A stretch of 24,438 bases of DNA. It comes from JAADHY01 sp964428935. GTDB lineage: Bacteria; Planctomycetota; Planctomycetia; Planctomycetales; Planctomycetaceae. The notes beneath the pieces are model-generated. The model was not told the origin of the DNA and did no database searches. It saw only the letters and a list, made by a program, of their open reading frames with translations. Location: positions 1 to 24,438 of the forward strand of contig CAYSAG010000043.1 in assembly GCA_964428935.1 (NCBI GenBank). Reading direction: 5' to 3'. The translations under genes and the position numbers were made by a program. Within the stretch, counting starts at the first letter, position 1; each line of letters starts with the position of its first letter. Below are positions 15,001 to 17,606 of the stretch, piece after piece.

Positions 15001-17053
15001 TGGTCTGCCCGGCCAGCCCCAGCGTGCCCAGGTCGGTGGCCTTGGCGTAACTGGAGTTGTCTTCGTTGACGTTCAGCGGGTTGTTGGCGACGTCGATTTG
15101 GATTCCGTAGAAGCCGGTGGTCGTTCCGCCGGTGGGAGCGGTGTAGCCGTCGCCGCCGTCAATGGCGTCGTAGGTCGTGTTGCCGGTGCTCGAGACGCCC
15201 ACGTAGAAAGTGCCGCTGCCCACGTTGTTGACGGTCAAGGTCTCGGCCGCGCCCGCACCAGCGGCGTCGGCCACTCCCAGTTCGTTTCCGTTCGAGTCGA
15301 ACAGACGGACGGCGGCGTCCAGCCCCGCAGCCGGCGTGACCGTCACGGTGACGTCCGGGCTCGCCCCGGCCGGAATTTCGAAGCGGTAGAGGTCGACGTC
15401 GTCGGCGTTGTTCGAGCTGCCCGCGTCGTCGCCAATGAAGCCCGTGCTGGTGTAGGCCGTCGAGTCGAACAGCGTGCCCAGGTTCTTGGTCTGTGTGTCG
15501 ATGTTGTCCACCTCGGTCGACTCGCCCACACGAAGTCGGTAGGTCGAGGCGGCCAGCGGCGAGGCGAACGTCAGCGTGGCCTTGTGGGCGGCCGCCTCGT
15601 AAGTCACCGAAACCGGCAACAATGTCTCGTCGTCGGCCGGGTCGACCGTGCCTTTGGTGTCGATTAGTCGGTAGAAGGTGGGCTGAGCCGCGAGGGCCGG
15701 GTCCAGGTCGTCTTCGTTGAAGTAGACGACCACCTGGTCGGCCTCCTGGTGCAGTCCGCTGGCGTCACGCCAGACCGGCTGCGGAACGACGGCCACCACT
15801 TGCGGCCCCAGGTCAATGTCGAACTGCACGAACACGTCCGCCCCGTCCTCGAATGGCTCGCCCGCCGTGTTCTTCAGCGGTGTCAGGCCGCCGCCAGCAA
15901 TTTGAATGGTGTAGAGGTCGTCCGGCAGCCGCTCCGAGAACCGGTAAATCACCTCAGACGGCACGTCGCCCAGCGCGAGGTACCCGGGCGTGAGCTCGAC
16001 GTCGGCACCGGTCAGCTGGAACGTTCCGCCGGCGAAGTTTGTGGTCACGTCCAGGTTGGGGTCGCCGACGGGAAGGGACGCCGTGACCAACGTGCTGGCG
16101 GCGGGGTCGGCGTTGAGGGCGTCGACCAGTTGTTGAGCCGTCGTCGCGGCCGCTCCGCCACCGGCTGCGTCCGTGTCCAAGTCCACCTCGATTCGGTTAC
16201 CGACCACCCGAATTCCCACGCCGGGCGTGCCGGCGGCCGTCCGGTCGCTCTTAGTGAAGACCAGCTCAATGCGGTTTCCGGCCAGCCCGGCCGTCCGAGC
16301 TTCCACGTGAACCTCGACCGGCGTGGCCGTGCCGAAGTCGGTCTGGTCCAAGGTGACCGACGCCGCGGCCGCTCCCGTCAGCGTCAGCGTCTCCGGGCCG
16401 CCGTTGGCCACCGTCGTCGTGACGTCCTGATTCGGGTTGCCCGCCCGGACCCAAGCGCGCACCCAGCGGCTGGCCGCCACGTCGCTGTTGACGGCACTGA
16501 CCAGTTGAGCGGCCGTGGTCGGGTTGGGAGCAACCGGGTTGGCCGCGTCGGTGTCCAGCGTGACCGTAATGACGTTGCCGGAAACCGACACCGTCGGTCC
16601 CATTCCGCCGTTGTCGGCTTTGTCGAAGACCAGCTGAATGCCGTTCTCGCCGGTTCCCAGTCGCACCGCCTCGAACTCGACCACCACCGCTCCGCTGGTG
16701 TGGAAGTCGCTCGCCACGTGGGCTCGCGTAAACGCACTGTCGAAGCCGGTGGCCAGCACGTCGATGCCATTCAGCGTGCCGGCGTCCAACGTCTGGCCCG
16801 GGCTGAAGCGGAACAGCAACTCGCGCGGCGACGACTCAAACTGCTCCGGCACCGCGTTGTTCGGCGTCACCATGAGCGGTCCCACGTCCGGCCGAATGGC
16901 AACAAACTCCGGTGGCGACAGCAGCGTCCGGTCCTCCAGAAACTCCACCGGACCGGCGCCCGTCTGTCGCGGACGCCGCTTCGCCTGACGCCGACGCCAC
17001 CGCTCCCAAGCCAACCGCGACTTCACCTGACGAATCCACGAAGTCAGCAACAT
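1..17053 (-). CDS. Giant mosaic extracellular protein with metzincin, beta-helix, cadherin-like, PKD and RTX-like domains (C-terminus cut by window edge)
   Basis: One frame runs from an ATG at 17053 to the left edge; I read it through and saw no stop, giving 5,684 visible residues. Approximate domain order by residue: planctomycete N-terminal motif 38-46; recurrent module 122-218 and 243-341; Ig-like 355-520; PPC-like 552-640; metzincin protease about 690-870; PPC-like 880-990; beta-helix 1030-1950; PPC-like 1955-2080 and 2150-2260; propeller-like 2300-2830; jelly-roll-like 3270-3450; second beta-helix 3830-3990; Ig-like 4060-4215; cadherin-like 4225-5307; PKD 5308-5400; RTX-like from 5618. 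No classical signal peptide is seen; the basic start followed by FLEDRTLLS fits planctomycete exported giant proteins. The likely role is a surface or matrix adhesin with a built-in protease; this is inferred from domains only. The ribosome site is weak (AAAAGG about 10 nt upstream) and the frame stays open upstream, so the exact start is moderately sure. Base use is uniformly GC-rich, like its neighbours. Confidence 0.93.
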   Translation of the reverse strand, partial: MLLTSWIRQVKSRLAWERWRRRQAKRRPRQTGAGPVEFLEDRTLLSPPEFVAIRPDVGPLMVTPNNAVPEQFESSPRELLFRFSPGQTLDAGTLNGIDVLATGFDSAFTRAHVASDFHTSGAVVVEFEAVRLGTGENGIQLVFDKADNGGMGPTVSVSGNVITVTLDTDAANPVAPNPTTAAQLVSAVNSDVAASRWVRAWVRAGNPNQDVTTTVANGGPETLTLTGAAAASVTLDQTDFGTATPVEVHVEARTAGLAGNRIELVFTKSDRTAAGTPGVGIRVVGNRIEVDLDTDAAGGGAAATTAQQLVDALNADPAASTLVTASLPVGDPNLDVTTNFAGGTFQLTGADVELTPGYLALGDVPSEVIYRFSERLPDDLYTIQIAGGGLTPLKNTAGEPFEDGADVFVQFDIDLGPQVVAVVPQPVWRDASGLHQEADQVVVYFNEDDLDPALAAQPTFYRLIDTKGTVDPADDETLLPVSVTYEAAAHKATLTFASPLAASTYRLRVGESTEVDNIDTQTKNLGTLFDSTAYTSTGFIGDDAGSSNNADDVDLYRFEIPAGASPDVTVTVTPAAGLDAAVRLFDSNGNELGVADAAGAGAAETLTVNNVGSGTFYVGVSSTGNTTYDAIDGGDGYTAPTGGTTTGFYGIQIDVANNPLNVNEDNSSYAKATDLGTLGLAGQTIAGQQIRDTNQPIVTEIWNETTPSHRDVPYQSHLMGFPDGPGILSIPYNFKDVYGVDPQGNPLHNLITEAQKDLARQIFELYGYYLGVQFYETADQGITVATGDMRALDPTVPVGPGGVAGLAAYGGPAIMDAADFQGSTDEYGGSWFRVALHEIGHTLGLGHSYELISIMGSGEDPGTSFAGDDVFPGDHDIVHGRELFQLDSKDIDLYKFRLEEAGTFTAEVVAERLPGDLTQRLDSQLTLYREDANGQRHVVAVNDDYFGDDSYISVDLEPGTYYVAVTSTGLTELDPTIDDSGWGGRTEGPYDLKLSFTPATPPSVLQDTTGHALDGDSDGQPGGVFEFDFQAGPTIFVDKSAPAGGDGSLTSPYNQIDDALAAAASRIVVPSGGGSMIQDGNRIIVDDGLNRPVIFEFDDDGVTSPGADEAIVFNAAMDAGQLATAIRDAINNSATPLNTTAALDASGTIVLLSTVRRVDLSTSPGLLAAPNIVRVLPNPGPDGELATAQDNQPYLVGRDDAFNALEDGRTLQVPQGVTVVFDAGTVVKLQDAVIDAGTSSQNVDRRGGAVQVLGTPELPVYFTSYEFDGLGGDSDGISDGENPGDWGGLVFRQDSDFVGPDAVPTADRIFLNAVLWADISYGGGQVLVDSVQSVYTPIHLVQSRPLVAHTTIHDSADAAISADPNSFEQSRGRVGPELHDNRLVDNSINGVFVRIRTESGRPLDVLDVSARFDDTDIVHVITQPLVIDGGTGGMVETNDVQQVSVVGVPVGGTFRLTFNGFTTNPIPSGATAEAIRLALEGLPNVSPGDVKVDGGPLPSRAVRVEFVGQYAGTDVPQMTVDPANQNLLGATAVVTTVTDGNHIVPRIAGRLQIDPGLIVKLDGGRIELERGGSNLLAEGTPESPIVFTSLRDDRYGVGGTFDTSGDGASSPQRGDWSGFLFNAVSYGSFSNVLVSYAGGGSAIEGGSANFNPFEIHQADVRLVNSVIEHNAGGAATGTRNGRGTNQAATVFIRGAQPVVVNNVFRDNAGDLMSINANALQARFVADPGPSTLPFVPYDPASPQQANYFPQFADNHGPLIRMNRLENNGTNGLRVRPEVITTDTVWDDTDIVHVVRDEILINENQHVAGSLTLMSAPDASLVVKLQGSNAGITADGDPLEIDDRIGGVVRVVGQPGFPVVLTSLRDDDYGASFDPAGFPNNDTNNNGPSTGSPGDWRSIRIDRFAHDRNVVYVNELELASDGVDVNGTPATAQNLGELAPDQKSGDDVRKLGFEVHGYINRDNPADVDVYSFQAEAGTEVWIDIDKTSQSLDAVVELIDAAGTVLARSIDNNTLSGIALPLIREAWLGPDYYTLNPRDPGMNLVLPGVPGTVGTYYVRVRSNTPAGQIDDITKGQTTGQYQLQIRLQQVDETPGSTVRMADIRYARTGVEVLGQPAHSLLLGESAEANNSSNNSFGGAQQLGEFLQSDRNVLSVAGSLSTEGDVDWYRFQVDIDQIQAIGGVNNGTRTFPVVFDIDYADGLGRADITLAVFDSTGRLIYIGRESNVEDDQPAPGQGNDLDDLSRGTVGKLDPFIGPVQLPAAPPGGNQTYYVAVMSNHRLPVVLNQTYVAGATASGIRLEPINSLKRIAEDHIGFSGYTSGDLSVGLTRWVPPVEEGTPPSANADGLPDDGGLFDITSAQSLEAHVRPFTLADVTLYVSQIDRLRTVNAYYDASLPGGGWVTDLGTLSGDEGDKTNEFPTQDLAFRTDGRLFAYQQVNTTASTQAGRRVDNNNNTAGRLVELDPGDGSVTVVGNDNIPGGVPTQGYYTNGVRNWNVLYTDRVDALAVERIRATNNGTQPEYQVYYAVHKEVQDGGAVYGAVDVFGNDVYTSYLYQGDANTGDATRTTTSDPNGIKGPIVPAGVTFAETFLTFSDGNAPTASVWIRANAPGVGGNNINIHILRADYSNQPAARVSSVIADPANGVVDIYVQLDTNPNATAQQFVDAINSDLRASQYVTAVLRSGPSGEAANPTPADGTVVTTTGGQGIPLRGRITGMAFTNVFGNSTLYGVTDRGEFVQINKNNGTATLIRDFETELGITDFQGLTVGPQNARRDAEGTPGELANMLFAITSNGQLYAFDTNGVLQRVFETGNQVDQLAMTGTPQAGDTYTLTFAQPTGVNTTVADPAGLAADDTQITFADTTGFPTVFPFYVRIDDELIQVDGLASGTTYDVTRGVFGTTADRHALGAPIELVNVTTTDPIPYDTPAQGQNETYELWVTSTDPADTYQLTFDPTPGNPGDEETTAPISATAPWWTVRNALWALPSLDWTTVQVSPALNGWEGAFQIEFTGSYSQLDVELTVTGTAVLDKKSDGHYGIDTYLTTDVDGDPTTGQGPFSPGDVVVYGGPLPNSPNSPLFIYYTGAFAGQDVFLTADDAGMTSADVSVTTVSRAGDRLADFYTIYTNVPLGTGGPVTGLAFSPLDFNLWHPTLRRATDPGHGINDTYDNSREPSMHQVYYRESARTDTARYNESQGGASFYFGLEQFVPTNTSNFDLDYYDYQAPHAQLGILTTAFHGDLTSNPNIGDNYNLPGGAFGSLVTDTFSLAGYDPTDHPTLYFTYWLQTENQNEIDRRGDADDRAMRDSARVLISTDGGKTWELLATNNSDRSRTGATSTTDGELPEYTSHSSLYSYRDYFDPLRQQVQELFDAAEWRQARIDLSRYAGQPNLMLRFDFSTAGDITASAVGIAGPGDAEADLPGDEFGAWRSETRGQNNNYEGFYIDDIIIGIAERGEMVTGAPAGQTGVFTANVNPHQFAPTEYLTGPYQLEIRRGAEYGANITELDPEIFLFRQFDSNDRLIPPTNLGPAPNDNFEQTDFDNFNVLPWQRTSFDPSAFNPTTGFGGFNNPAHLWRVDSVNPIVVDGGAWSARAGAIPDGSLTEDATSTLSVDVATGTGDVSFHYIVDSEAGADFLRFYIDGVLQLEASGPTSVVDDLSSGTDLRVVFTPFTDTGVGLLGSATLNFVATPHGTDAPSDVRITDNGNNDFTIDLNLDAGFHSSAADLVNAINADPVLSALVKAVVTDGDPATDATTVAGRSITVNGAQTFTTTVLDGNHTFTWVYSKDASGTAGLDTAIIDDVVFPARTVGTGDRGDRNFHREQGWIDIQQNRIRDVSQYGIVADAGARDNANGGQKPHPGSPINFAPLNTNRLAPGVTIKNNVVANAGNAGILFSGDPNSGTVPVAPVPYGKIVNNTVYGSGVGIQVTQNASPTILNNVLANNGTGISVDSSSVASGTVIERNLFAGNGSNGRTGTNPIINPAGQLFVDPAMGNFYPAAGSPLVDRSLQAVLDRASFVNLKTQLGIPPSNVLAPDHDRYGVLRVDDPTQPPSGLGGEIFYDLGAVERADFDGPMVRLVNPIDSNDGVTDKDARPTYVHLDNPDLFTQFVVELNDLGVGVDDFRVNKDQVALFEEDANGRRLLVEGTDYFFAYNANTDQIFLTSVSTFAKDRRYTIVLDNTPDGVEFTPLGVSTGLFNNGLRDLAGNPLQPNRTDGTATFDVLLTNGRNDSPVVTAPTALQVGLEDQPVFFSAAQGNAVTVADQDAFLGTGELQVTLTGALPGDRISLAPATLVTDLNTGGAVQVQLAAVQFDPNPITVVVTKSDHANGDPTPTVVENLVTRTITVDLNSEAGAETTAADFVAAVNANATLITATVVSGDPAQDVATPAINYSPLLLTRPAITFVVGDGVDDPTMTFRGSIADINTVLDGMSFTPQQDFNTPLTGNWAQLTVTVDDLGNFPPPASTPATVTVDIFVLPVNDPPVANDDAYTVAEGGVLNVLDVDGTATPADPNDDGVLVNDADVDGDPLTAVLVNGPSHGTLVFNADGTFTYTHDGSETTVDTFTYRVNDGTVDGNVATVTINITPVNDPPVAVDDVYTVAEGSTLQADGLGGNPDGVLANDLDPDLPGDPLTATLVSGPAHASVFTFNADGTFTYTHDGSETTVDTFTYRINDGTVDGNVATVTINVTPVNDPPTGNAEAYTLDEGGTLTTTDADGTVTPADPTDNGVLANDTDPDLPGDTLTAVLVTGPAHATAFTLNANGTFTYTHDGSETTSDQFQYRPFDGTDFGNVVTVTLNINPVNDPPVAVDDFYTMDEGGTLVVGDPDGTLTPTDPNDDSVLLNDFDAESDPLTAILDLAPPYIGGTFIFNPDGTFIYQHDGTEPPWPDGQITFTYYLNDGALDGNVATVTIRLNRVNDAPVITVPTPNRAIDDTQTVAPFDDVTITDEDLPGDNLSVTVLVRDDATGVLTDANGLFTPASLAAAGFQKTAVGTYQLTTPALAADVTAAIRQLVFQPTENQVAPPGTVVTRFEIQVSDGTAPTVTDNQTTVTARSVNADPVISGTVAGWTIDDNQTVDPFASVTVTDSDSTNLTVTVWINPANTGTLSNLGGFADLGGGQYQLVGVTPAQATAALQALTFVPTPNLVPVGQTVTSTLRIDVSDGDGGLATDNTTTVTATSVNDLPQITGTVPAQFVFDNATIQPFASVTISDPDPDPANPTQTQPIWVEVSQITPANGTLSSLGGFVDQGGGVYTFYGTAADATAALRGMVFTPTPDQVPVGQVVVTVFVIRADDDGPGPNPAQVDPNTSVVATPFNDPPTANANGPYAIQPGNDLTVDASGSVDPDDGIAEYRWDFNQDGTPDFTTTSPTATVPWLTLADLGLGPGTYNVELTVVDAAGQTDTDTATLTVGTDFQFAPPTDGVADQYTLRSAVGPFGPELQFVDTATSTVLSKVVRAGIQTVTVTGSDDDDIFLVDFTSDSPVPAGGLTFNGNGQTTGDTLLLDGTSLALSVSHTFLDAHSGRVDVTFGTETSTVHYTGLEPIVDTVRAVERQFHFSDGTDVVTLSDDGDPLNDLSRISSDGTSETVTFSSPLLTLQVFADQTTGADDTVTVTGLDSQFAAQLQLYGGDGNDLLDASGAPVEVQVFGEDGNDTVIGGAGNDTLDGGAGSDAVGQTADVDQTLTDTQVIGQG
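52..202 (-). repeat. RTX-like calcium-binding nonapeptide repeats at the window edge
   Basis: Residues about 5618-5668 read YGGDGNDLLDASG, then VFGEDGNDTVIGG, then AGNDTLDGGAGSD. These follow the GGxGxDxLx nonapeptide pattern of hemolysin-type calcium-binding repeats, which fold into a beta-roll once outside the cell. They suggest export in an unfolded state, often by type I secretion in other bacteria, but the C-terminal part needed to judge this lies outside the window. Confidence 0.8.
855..1132 (-). other. PKD domain
   Basis: Residues about 5308-5400 contain NDPPTANANGPYAIQPGND, LTVDASGSVDPDDGIAEY, RWDFNQDG and a closing VELTVVDAAGQTDTDTATL. The DASGS-x-DPD and Y-x-W-D-F signatures are diagnostic of PKD beta-sandwich domains, which occur in surface layer proteins, adhesins and secreted proteases and mediate protein or polysaccharide contacts. 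Confidence 0.85.
1133..2329 (-). repeat. Three tandem VNDxPxI cadherin-like repeats of a second class
   Basis: Repeats begin at residues 4909 (VNDAPVITV), 5048 (VNADPVISG) and 5173 (VNDLPQITG) and are about 125-139 residues long. Each has an (I/F)DD-x-x-T-x-x-PF-x-x-VTI-x-D strand, then a GTYQL- or GQYQL-like strand, then AALQALTFVPT or a variant, then P-x-GQ-x-VT. They differ from the preceding four repeats in length and core motifs, so two repeat families are stacked. Confidence 0.75.
2330..3640 (-). repeat. Four tandem cadherin-like (VNDPPVAxDD) repeats
   Basis: Repeats begin at residues 4472, 4580, 4684 and 4795, and the next repeat class begins at 4909. Spacings are 108, 104, 111 and 114 residues. 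Each starts VNDPP and continues with AYT-x-x-EGG, a VLxND-x-D calcium-type loop, DPLTAxL, GTFTYTHDGSE and a closing DGN-V-x-TVTI. This is the bacterial cadherin-like/VCBS-type repeat found in large adhesins, with Asp/Asn ligands that suggest calcium-stiffened rods. The three upstream copies are very similar even at DNA level, which suggests recent tandem expansion. Confidence 0.85.
3069..3446 (-). repeat. Perfect 66-bp direct repeat inside the cadherin-like array
   Basis: Positions 3069-3134 and 3381-3446 are identical over 66 bp, exactly 312 nt (104 codons) apart. They encode the GTFTYTHDGSETTVDTFT part of two successive repeats. A similar but mismatched copy lies near 2752-2812. Identity at third codon positions points to recent duplication or gene conversion rather than protein-level constraint alone. 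Confidence 0.85.
3905..4180 (-). repeat. Recurrent ~95-residue module, copy 5
   Basis: Residues about 4292-4383 contain VQVQLAAVQFDPNPITVVV, TKSDHANGDPTPTVV, RTITVDLNSEAG, TTAADFVAAVNANATLI and GDPAQDVAT. Both halves of the module are present, making this the copy most like 1 and 2, although it lies some 4,000 residues away. It is inserted in a cadherin-like segment that begins with EDQPVFFSAAQGN. Confidence 0.65.
5080..5560 (-). other. Second parallel beta-helix (PbH1-like coils)
   Basis: Residues about 3830-3990 show successive coils: ITIKNNV-like VTIKNNVVANAGNAGILF, then KIVNNTVYGSGVGIQV, then SPTILNNVLANNGTGISV, then TVIERNLFAGNG. The regular N-x-V/I-x-x-N-x-G-x-G-I spacing is the hallmark of NosD/PbH1 parallel beta-helix repeats. 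It ends with NFYPAAGSPLVDRS, the capping phrase that usually closes such helices. The substrate is unknown. Confidence 0.75.
5800..6035 (-). repeat. Recurrent ~95-residue module, copy 4
   Basis: Residues about 3673-3750 contain DFTIDLNLDAG, SSAADLVNAINADPVLSALV and GDPATDATT. The back half of the module is well kept, including the AINADP core, but the front half is shortened compared with copies 1, 2 and 5. Confidence 0.65.
6690..7240 (-). other. Jelly-roll / MAM-like segment
   Basis: Residues about 3270-3455 show PTLYFTYWLQTEN, then ARVLISTDGGKTWELL, then WRQARIDLSRYAGQPNLMLRF, then FGAWRSETRG and GFYIDDIIIG. A strand with F-x-Y-W, an S-x-D-G-G-x-T-W loop, a D-L-S-x-Y-A-G-Q turn and a final F-Y-I-D-D-I are typical of jelly-roll domains at the ends of secreted bacterial peptidases and MAM-like domains. 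A related LamG-like stretch with LSVDVATGTGDVSF and LRFYIDGVLQLEASG lies near 6120-6305. These folds usually bind carbohydrate or other proteins. Confidence 0.55.
7980..8225 (-). repeat. LTF / ALWALPSL strand module, diverged copy 2
   Basis: Residues about 2943-3025 contain DTYQLTFDPTPG, VRNALWALPSLDWTTVQV and FQIEFTGSYSQLDV. The order of elements matches the module near 12460-12705, but with a Trp-rich helix and little residue identity. It follows a separate segment with FYVRIDDELIQVDG and VTRGVFGTTADRHALGAPI (about 8325-8500), also a pattern seen in large modular proteins. Confidence 0.5.
8945..9265 (-). repeat. Recurrent ~95-residue module, copy 3
   Basis: Residues about 2597-2703 repeat the module seen near the N-terminus: ASVWIRANAPGVGGNNINI, then VDIYVQLDTN, then TAQQFVDAINSDLRASQYV. 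The ending DVTT is replaced by a looser SGPSGEAANPTP, so this copy is diverged at its C-terminal edge. Over 2,200 residues separate it from copy 2. Confidence 0.65.
11200..13965 (-). other. Right-handed parallel beta-helix region with three GDW blocks
   Basis: Residues about 1030-1950 open with GGDGSLTSPYNQIDDALA, the usual lead-in of DUF1565-like beta-helix proteins. They then show three blocks in which an FTS or LTS strand and an Asp/Gly-rich loop lead into GDWGGLVF, GDWSGFLF and GDWRSIRI (near 13200, 12220 and 11380). Two linkers share DDTDIVHV. Short N-x-I/V-x-x-N turns such as NNVFRDN and NRLVDNSINGVFV fit helix coils. A strand module with GTFRLTFNG and AIRLALEGLPNV (12460-12705) is inserted. 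Such regions often bind or cleave polysaccharide in secreted proteins; no lyase active site could be assigned. Confidence 0.65.
12460..12705 (-). repeat. LTFNG / ALEGLPNV strand module, copy 1
   Basis: Residues about 1450-1530 contain GGTFRLTFNGFTTNPI, AEAIRLALEGLPNV, VRVEFVGQYAGTDVPQM and a closing VVTTVTDG. I recognise this layout (a strand with LTFNG, a helix ending in ALExLPN, then V-x-F-x-G) from other giant bacterial surface proteins, where it recurs as a beta-sandwich-like repeat. A diverged second copy lies near 7980-8225. No function is known to me. Confidence 0.6.
14060..14395 (-). other. PPC-like domain downstream of the protease
   Basis: Residues about 882-990 contain DIDLYKFRLEEAG, SQLTLYREDANG, ISVDLEPGTYYVAVTS and a final YDLKLSF. 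This is a second clear pre-peptidase C-terminal pattern, so the protease is bracketed by two of them. Further PPC-like copies with DVDVYSFQAEAG and DVDWYRFQVD occur near 11160 and 10575. Confidence 0.75.
14486..14545 (-). other. Metzincin zinc-protease active site within the giant protein
   Basis: Residues 837-848 read HEIGHTLGLGHS, a full HExxHxxGxxH zinc signature: zinc ligands H837, H841 and H847, catalytic base E838 and the invariant G844. IMG follows at 854-856, so M855 can serve as the Met-turn. The short gap between third His and Met is closer to matrixins than to serralysins. The surrounding segment (about 690-870) includes an upstream helix with LARQIFELYGYYLGVQF, as in the N-terminal half of metzincin catalytic domains. 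All catalytic residues are present, so an active secreted endopeptidase is likely. Substrate is unknown. Confidence 0.85.
15130..15400 (-). other. PPC-like (pre-peptidase C-terminal) domain upstream of the protease
   Basis: Residues about 552-640 start with DVDLYRFEIPAG and continue with AAVRLFDSNGNELG, GSGTFYVGVSS and a closing N-x-x-YD. This is the usual pattern of bacterial pre-peptidase C-terminal domains: D-x-D-x-Y-x-F, then an L-F-D-x-x-G strand, then G-T-Y-Y-V. Such beta-sandwich domains normally accompany secreted proteases. Here one copy precedes and one follows the metzincin segment. Confidence 0.75.
16030..16690 (-). repeat. Recurrent ~95-residue module, copies 1 and 2
   Basis: Residues about 122-218 and 243-341 of the giant protein are two copies of one module. 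Each has a beta-rich front half containing I-x-LVF-x-K-x-D, then a VxVDLDTDA-like strand, then a helix-like TTAxQLVxAxNxD, and ends with G-x-P-x-x-DVTT. Copy 1 has TTAAQLVSAVNSD and NPNQDVTT; copy 2 has TTAQQLVDALNADPAAS and GDPNLDVTT. Three more copies lie far downstream in the same protein. I do not recognise a named family; the helix part recalls the short IN motif of flagellin hook proteins, but only loosely. Confidence 0.75.
16916..16942 (-). other. Planctomycete extracellular N-terminal motif (FLEDRTLLS)
   Basis: Residues 38-46 of the giant protein read FLEDRTLLS after a strongly basic stretch with many Arg and Lys (residues 9-29). This matches the planctomycete signature of a basic leader followed by LExRxLLS, described by Pfam as Planc_extracel and found at the start of very large predicted extracellular proteins. 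It supports the chosen reading frame and a start near 17053, and is the best taxonomic marker in the window. The way this motif drives export is not established. Confidence 0.85.
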
Positions 17054-17606
17054 GATTCTCTTGCCTTTTCTCTCTCGGACCCGCGCTCGCCCGTAACCCT
17101 TGGCGGTTACGAACCCTCTGCGCAACGGTCGGACAGTCCTCCAAGGACGACCCGCAGTCGGAGCACTCAGAGCGTGGCCCTGCTCATCGGACTTCATCCA
17201 CAGCAAGAGCCGTGGAGCGTCCCGGCCCCTCCGCTCCACGGCAGGCAGACAAGCTCATGGCGACCTGCGCAACCGTTCGGTCCGCCGTGTTCGACAATTC
17301 CGCGAATTCCAAAATAGCCACCCGCGTCAACCAAACACAAGACAATTTCCCTGCGGTTTGCTGCTTTCCCAGTCCCAGTCGGCTTGCACGTGCTGCACGC
17401 CGCAAATTCCGCACCACCCCTACGACCGGACCGGCGACGAACCGACTGCCAGGCAAACCTCGGCCTTCCGCAGCTCGGCCGCGTCCCCGTTGCCAGAGCG
17501 TCCGACCGATGTACAGAGGAGCTTGCAGCCCGTCCCGTCAGCCGCCAGAATGCCCGTCTGTTTGGACGTTCAACCGCGCGCCGAGACGTGTCTTGGAGGA
17601 GCGGAG
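17054..17606. promoter_or_regulatory. Divergent intergenic region with an AT-richer patch and small palindrome
   Basis: This 553-bp gap lies between the giant gene (leftward) and a methyltransferase-like gene (rightward), so both promoters should be here. The stretch about 17286-17350 is clearly less GC-rich than its surroundings. It contains AATTC-CGC-GAATT at 17296-17308, a 5-bp inverted repeat with a 3-bp centre that could be an operator. I could not assign a convincing -35/-10 pair on either strand, and no reading frame here looks like a real protein. Confidence 0.3.
17595..17606 (+). promoter_or_regulatory. Strong Shine-Dalgarno site deciding a GTG start
   Basis: GGAGGA at 17595-17600 lies 6 nt before a GTG at 17607. 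No comparable site precedes the upstream in-frame ATG codons, including the one at 17550. It is the main reason for the start chosen for the downstream gene. Confidence 0.7.

Noticed and set aside
16836..17144. A minus-strand frame starting at 17144 that covers the giant gene's N-terminus
   Set aside because: It is in a different frame from FLEDRTLLS and loses the planctomycete motif.
17100..17606. An upstream extension of the methyltransferase-like gene to ATG codons at 17100 or 17550
   Set aside because: The added residues look unlike protein and lack a ribosome site; GTG at 17607 has GGAGGA at good spacing.
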